Source: an uncultured Erysipelotrichaceae bacterium
GTDB lineage: Bacteria > Bacillota_I > Bacilli_A > Erysipelotrichales > Erysipelotrichaceae
DNA length: 16,936 nucleotides
Direction: 5' to 3'
NCBI GenBank assembly: GCA_937900565.1
Contig: CALCFG010000082.1
Span: 1-16,936, forward strand
Shown in pieces: positions 13,378-16,936 of this stretch. A program made the translations under genes and the position numbers. The notes beneath the pieces are model-generated. The model made no database searches, was not told the DNA's origin, and saw only the letters and a program-made list of their open reading frames with translations. Numbering within the stretch: the stretch's first letter is position 1; every line of letters starts with the position of its first letter.

Positions 13378-14559
13378 ATGAGATTTAAACGTATATTTAC
13401 AATTGTATTAGATTCTTGTGGTGTTGGGTATTTACCCGATGCAAACAAGTATAAAGATGAAGGTGCAGATACATTAGGCCATATTTGTGATAACTATCCA
13501 AATTTAGCCATACCAACTATGCAAAAAATGGGAATTGGTAATTTAAAGCCTTTAAAAGATGTTCCAGCAGTCGATAATCCAAGTGGTTATTATGGCAAAT
13601 GTGGTGAAGCTAGTGTTGGTAAAGATACAATGACTGGGCATTGGGAAATTATGGGACTTAAAATTAGTGAACCATTCTTAACATTTACAGATACTGGATT
13701 TCCAAAAGAATTAATTGATGAATTGGAACAACGTACTGGATATAAAGTCATTGGTAATAAAAGTGCATCTGGTACAGCAATTTTAGATGAACTTGGCGAA
13801 AGACACATGCAAACCAAAGAAATCATTGTTTATACAAGTGCTGACTCTGTATTACAAATTGCTGCCCATGAAGAAACATTTGGATTGGATGAATTATACC
13901 GTTGTTGTGAAATAGCAAGAGATATTACAATGAAACCTGAATGGAAAGTAGGGCGTATTATCGCACGTCCATTTGTCGGTCCATGTGCTGGGCAATTTGT
14001 TAGAACAAGTAATCGTCATGATTATGCCTTAGCTCCATTTGGTAAAACTGTATTGGATACATTAAAAGAAAATGATTTTGATGTAATTGGTGTTGGTAAA
14101 ATTAACGATATCTTTAATGGTGCTGGTATTACAGAAACTTATCATTCTGATTCCAGTGATCATGGCATGGTACAAACCATTGAATTAGCCCAAAAAGATT
14201 TTACCGGGTTATGTTTTACTAACTTAGTCGACTTTGATGCTAAATGGGGACATCGCCGTAATGTCGAAGGATACGCCAAAGAGTTAGAAAATTTTGATCA
14301 ACGATTAAATGAATTATTACCATATTTAAATGACGAAGATTTAGTTATTTTAACTGCTGACCATGGTAATGATCCAACATGGAGTGGTACCGATCATACC
14401 CGTGAATACATCCCAACCATTTATTATTCTAAAGCATTTACGCACGGTGGTAGCTTACCAACTGGTAAAACATTTGCTAATATTGGTGCTACCATTGCTG
14501 ATAACTTTAACGTAGACCTACCAGAAAATGGGGAAAGTATTTTAGAATTGTTAAAATAG
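13378..14559 (+). CDS. deoB: Phosphopentomutase DeoB
   Basis: This 393-aa cytosolic enzyme of the alkaline phosphatase superfamily interconverts (deoxy)ribose 1-phosphate and 5-phosphate, linking nucleoside breakdown to central metabolism. The N-terminus IVLDSCGVG carries metal-binding Asp12, and VGKDTMTGHWE holds the nucleophile, Thr84 by alignment with the B. cereus enzyme. C-terminal metal-site motifs are LVDFDAKWGHRR and ILTADHGNDP followed by TDHTREYIP. Length and motif order are those of the Firmicute family. The ATG at 13378 has only a weak GAGA-type Shine-Dalgarno. It heads a three-gene operon: the M3 peptidase begins 15 bases after its stop. No pnp, cdd or deoC neighbour is in the window. 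Confidence 0.97.
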   Translation: MRFKRIFTIVLDSCGVGYLPDANKYKDEGADTLGHICDNYPNLAIPTMQKMGIGNLKPLKDVPAVDNPSGYYGKCGEASVGKDTMTGHWEIMGLKISEPFLTFTDTGFPKELIDELEQRTGYKVIGNKSASGTAILDELGERHMQTKEIIVYTSADSVLQIAAHEETFGLDELYRCCEIARDITMKPEWKVGRIIARPFVGPCAGQFVRTSNRHDYALAPFGKTVLDTLKENDFDVIGVGKINDIFNGAGITETYHSDSSDHGMVQTIELAQKDFTGLCFTNLVDFDAKWGHRRNVEGYAKELENFDQRLNELLPYLNDEDLVILTADHGNDPTWSGTDHTREYIPTIYYSKAFTHGGSLPTGKTFANIGATIADNFNVDLPENGESILELLK

Positions 14560-14574
14560 AAAGAAGGAAATATC

Positions 14575-16281
14575 ATGAGTGAATTACAATTTAAAGATTT
14601 TAAATATGAACGTCTAAATTATGAAGATTTAGCCAATCAATATGAAAATATTTTAACTAAATTAAGTGAAGCACATTGTCCGAAATGTTTCCAAAATGCA
14701 TTCAACGAAATGAATGAATTAAGAAAACATGTTCAAACAATGATGACTTTATGTTCTGTGCGCAATACCATTGATAAAAGTGATAAATTCTATGAAACAG
14801 AACAAGAATATTGGGATGAAACTTATCCAAAATTGCAAGTTTTTGAAACACGTTTCAAACAAATCGTATTAGATTATCCAAACAAAGACCAATTATCCAT
14901 TCCTGAAACTTTCTATAAATTAGCGGAATGTGAAATTAAAAGTTTTGATGAAAAGATTGTTGAAGACTTACAAAAAGAAAATAAATTAGTAAGTGAATAT
15001 GGTAAATTAAAATCCAGTGCAAAAATTGAATTTGAAGGAGAAACGTATAACTTAGCATCCATTGCCAGCAAAACATTAAGCAATGATCGTAAAACACGTG
15101 AAAATGCCACTGCAGCCGTTGCTAAATTCTATGCAGATAACGAGGAAGAATTTGATCGTATTTACGATGAATTAGTCCAAGTGAGAACAACAATGGCAAA
15201 GAAATTAGGTTTTGATAACTATATTTCTCTGGGCTATTTACGCATGAATCGATTGGACTATAACCAAGAAATGGTTGCTACTTATCGGCAACAAATTTTG
15301 GATTATGTAACACCAATCTGTTCAAAAATTTATGACAAACAACGTCAACGTTTAGGGTTAGATAAATTAAAAGCATGGGATATCAATTATGAATTTGAAT
15401 CTGGAAACGCGAAGCCACATGGTACAAGTGATGAACTCGTAGCTGCAGCACTTGCAATGTATAAAGATATGGGCAGTGATACTGGAGAATTTTTCCAAAT
15501 GATGGTAGACCGACAATTATTTGATTTGTTAACTAAACCAAATAAAGATATGGGTGGTTATTGCACCGATATTCCGGATTATAAAGTACCATTTATCTTT
15601 GCTAATTTTAATGGAACAAGTGGTGATGTGGACGTATTAACTCATGAAGCAGGGCATGCTTTCCAAAGCTTTATGACCAGTAAATACCAAGAAAACTTAG
15701 TACCGGATTGTTCATTCCCAACAATGGAAGCTTGTGAAATTCACAGTATGAGTATGGAATTTTTTGCGCATCCATACATGAATGACTTCTTTAAAGAAGA
15801 TACCCAAAAATATATTTATTCTCACATTGCTGGGGCATTAACATTCTTACCTTATGGTGCGTGTGTTGACCATTTCCAACATCAAGTTTATGCAAATCCT
15901 AATATGAGCAAAGAAGAAAGAAAACAATGTTGGCGTACATTAGAAAAAACATACATTCCAGAACGGGATTATACCGAATTCCCAGTATTAGAAAAAGGTG
16001 GGTATTGGTACCGTCAAGGCCATATCTTTGCTTCCCCATTCTATTACATTGATTACACCTTAGCACAAGTGTGTGCATTGCAATTCTTTGCTAGAAGTTT
16101 AGCTAAAGATGAAAATACATGGAAAGATTACATTGAGCTATGTAAATTAGGTGGTACGAAAACATTCTTACATTTATTGGAAGCTGCCCATTTACAATCG
16201 CCATTCCAACAAGGTTGCTTAAGTGGCATTGTGGAAGCAATGGACAAAGAATTAGATGCCATTGATGATAAAGCGTTATAA
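14575..16281 (+). CDS. M3 family oligoendopeptidase (PZ-peptidase-like)
   Basis: This 568-aa zinc metallopeptidase of family M3B probably cleaves short peptides in the cytoplasm. The zinc motif HEAGH is at 357-361 with Glu358 as general base. Downstream, PTMEACEIHSMSMEFF at about 382-397 supplies the third zinc ligand, likely Glu385 or Glu388. The late YWYRQGHIFASPFYYIDYTLAQ segment (about 477-498) includes the conserved tyrosines and histidine of the substrate cleft. There is no signal peptide, and the length agrees with the roughly 564-residue PZ-peptidase group rather than the longer PepF. A strong AGAAGGA site precedes the ATG at 14575. It lies 15 bases after deoB and 2 bases before the PPC gene. 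Confidence 0.95.
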   Translation: MSELQFKDFKYERLNYEDLANQYENILTKLSEAHCPKCFQNAFNEMNELRKHVQTMMTLCSVRNTIDKSDKFYETEQEYWDETYPKLQVFETRFKQIVLDYPNKDQLSIPETFYKLAECEIKSFDEKIVEDLQKENKLVSEYGKLKSSAKIEFEGETYNLASIASKTLSNDRKTRENATAAVAKFYADNEEEFDRIYDELVQVRTTMAKKLGFDNYISLGYLRMNRLDYNQEMVATYRQQILDYVTPICSKIYDKQRQRLGLDKLKAWDINYEFESGNAKPHGTSDELVAAALAMYKDMGSDTGEFFQMMVDRQLFDLLTKPNKDMGGYCTDIPDYKVPFIFANFNGTSGDVDVLTHEAGHAFQSFMTSKYQENLVPDCSFPTMEACEIHSMSMEFFAHPYMNDFFKEDTQKYIYSHIAGALTFLPYGACVDHFQHQVYANPNMSKEERKQCWRTLEKTYIPERDYTEFPVLEKGGYWYRQGHIFASPFYYIDYTLAQVCALQFFARSLAKDENTWKDYIELCKLGGTKTFLHLLEAAHLQSPFQQGCLSGIVEAMDKELDAIDDKAL

Positions 16282-16283
16282 TC

Positions 16284-16703
16284 ATGGAATACATACGTTT
16301 TAACGATACTATCTTTGCACGAATTGATAAGGATGAAGAAGTATTGCAACAATTGCAAGTAATTGCTACCAAAGAACATATAAAACTGGCACATTTTCAC
16401 GCACTTGGGGCTACCGATGATTTTACCGTTGGAGTATATGATGTTGCTTCAAAACATTATGATTCGCATAACTTTACCGGTCCGTATGAAATAGTTTCAT
16501 TAACTGGTACGATTAATACAATGGATGGTAACTATTATTGCCATGCCCATATGAGTTGCGCCAATAATCAAGGAAATGTGGTTGGTGGTCACTTAAATAA
16601 AGCACTGATAAGTGCTACCTGTGAGTTAGTATTAACTATTGTTAATGGTCATGTTGATCGCTATAAGGATAATAAAACAGGATTAAATTTATTTAAATTT
16701 TAG
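16284..16703 (+). CDS. PPC/DUF296 domain protein
   Basis: This 139-aa protein consists of a single PPC (plants and prokaryotes conserved, DUF296) domain, a trimer-forming fold also found in plant AT-hook proteins. Family features include FHALGATDDFTVGVYD at about 38-53, YEIVSLTGTI at about 68-77, and CHAHMS with GGHL, whose histidines (about residues 86, 88 and 102) cluster like a metal or ligand site. Its bacterial function is not established, and DNA binding is not shown for single-domain bacterial forms. The ATG lies two bases after the peptidase stop and lacks a strong Shine-Dalgarno, so translation probably depends on the upstream gene. The stop codon overlaps the operon terminator. Confidence 0.9.
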   Translation: MEYIRFNDTIFARIDKDEEVLQQLQVIATKEHIKLAHFHALGATDDFTVGVYDVASKHYDSHNFTGPYEIVSLTGTINTMDGNYYCHAHMSCANNQGNVVGGHLNKALISATCELVLTIVNGHVDRYKDNKTGLNLFKF

Positions 16704-16727
16704 GGTTATCGAATGATGACCCTTTTT
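16702..16727 (+). terminator. Intrinsic terminator of the deoB-M3-PPC operon
   Basis: AGGGTTATC (16702-16710), loop GAAT, and GATGACCCT (16715-16723) form a 9-bp stem with one G-U pair, followed by TTTT. The left arm overlaps the stop codon TAG of the PPC gene. Confidence 0.9.
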
Positions 16728-16807
16728 CATTAATAATAACCTTGATAATTTAGATAGAAAAATTTAAGTTCTATTTATTCATTAAATTCTTACTATTTTA
16801 TTAGTAC

Positions 16808-16813
16808 TATAAT
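16808..16813 (+). promoter_or_regulatory. -10 element upstream of a very short ORF
   Basis: A perfect TATAAT (16808-16813) sits in the AT-rich gap after the deoB operon. No convincing -35 is seen. The start site would be near 16820, 22 bases before an ATG with an AGGGA site. Confidence 0.4.
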
Positions 16814-16841
16814 AGAAAAAATCAACACAGGGAAATAGTTT

Positions 16842-16868
16842 ATGCATGGAAGAATCATTTATTATTAA
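16842..16868 (+). CDS. 8-codon ORF with promoter and Shine-Dalgarno
   Basis: The frame MHGRIIYY runs from the ATG at 16842 to a TAA ending at 16868. AGGGA (16829-16833) is 8 bases upstream and a TATAAT is well placed. It may be a leader peptide, or the remains of a gene whose body was lost at the mobile-element junction 18 bases downstream. Chance is also possible in DNA this AT-rich. Confidence 0.2.
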   Translation: MHGRIIYY

Positions 16869-16886
16869 TTATTGAATAATTGCAAA

Positions 16887-16936
16887 GGCTCTGTCACAAC
16901 AAATGGTTGATTTTTGACGAGAAATAGCGTATAATA
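16887..16936. mobile_element. Probable terminal end of an ISL3-type insertion sequence
   Basis: From 16887 the sequence opens GGCTCTGTCACAAC, like the GGCTCT terminal inverted repeats of ISL3-family elements; IS6-family ends (GGTTCTGTTGCAAA) are a weaker alternative. It contains an inward promoter at 16907-16935. The 8 bases just outside (ATTGCAAA, 16879-16886) would be the target duplication if the family assignment is right. The transposase and the other end lie outside the window, so the assignment rests on this end only. Confidence 0.45.
16907..16935 (+). promoter_or_regulatory. Inward promoter in the putative IS end
   Basis: TTGATT (16907-16912) and a perfect TATAAT (16930-16935) are separated by 17 bases. 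It would transcribe rightward out of the window, as expected for a transposase gene. Confidence 0.5.

Noticed and set aside
16914..16935. TTGACG with TATAAT as a promoter at the window end
   Set aside because: The spacer would be only 10 bases. The TTGATT at 16907 gives the normal 17 bases.

Overview
The window is low-GC, AT-rich DNA from a Firmicute-like bacterium. Gram-positive style lipoprotein and Shine-Dalgarno signals, standard stop usage and protein style suggest the Erysipelotrichia or a nearby low-GC lineage; the lineage is inferred from protein character, not proven. No rRNA, tRNA or CRISPR array is visible. The right edge enters what looks like one end of an insertion sequence.

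Left part (1-6019), transport and extracellular redox. An MFS efflux pump (+) converges on a MATE efflux pump (-) across a shared bidirectional terminator. Upstream of the MATE gene is a LysR-type regulator (-). It is divergent from a flavinylated lipoprotein reductase (+) with two FMN-attachment domains and a fumarate-reductase-like FAD domain. Two divergent sigma-A-type promoters overlap head to head in the 104-bp gap, together with two perfect palindromes. This suggests the LysR protein controls the reductase in response to its substrate. The reductase has its own terminator.

Middle part (6020-13298), DNA processing and repair. A PLD-nuclease/SF2-helicase/DUF3427 gene appears damaged at both ends: it has no ATG/GTG/TTG start where coding begins, and it is frameshifted before its C-terminal part. 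It is followed by a Nudix hydrolase, a RecN-like ATPase, a Y-family DNA polymerase (dinB) overlapping recN, and an unrecognised 383-aa acidic protein overlapping dinB. The genes are packed in one direction and look like a DNA damage or defence-related run. An RNA hairpin covers the recN start codon and Shine-Dalgarno.

Right part (13299-16936), nucleoside and peptide salvage. A promoter overlapped by a perfect 12-bp-arm palindrome precedes deoB, an M3 oligopeptidase and a PPC/DUF296 protein, which form a tight three-gene operon closed by a terminator. Beyond it lie a promoter with an 8-codon ORF and, from 16887, a sequence resembling the terminal inverted repeat of an ISL3-type element with an outward-to-inward promoter. 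Its transposase would lie outside the window.
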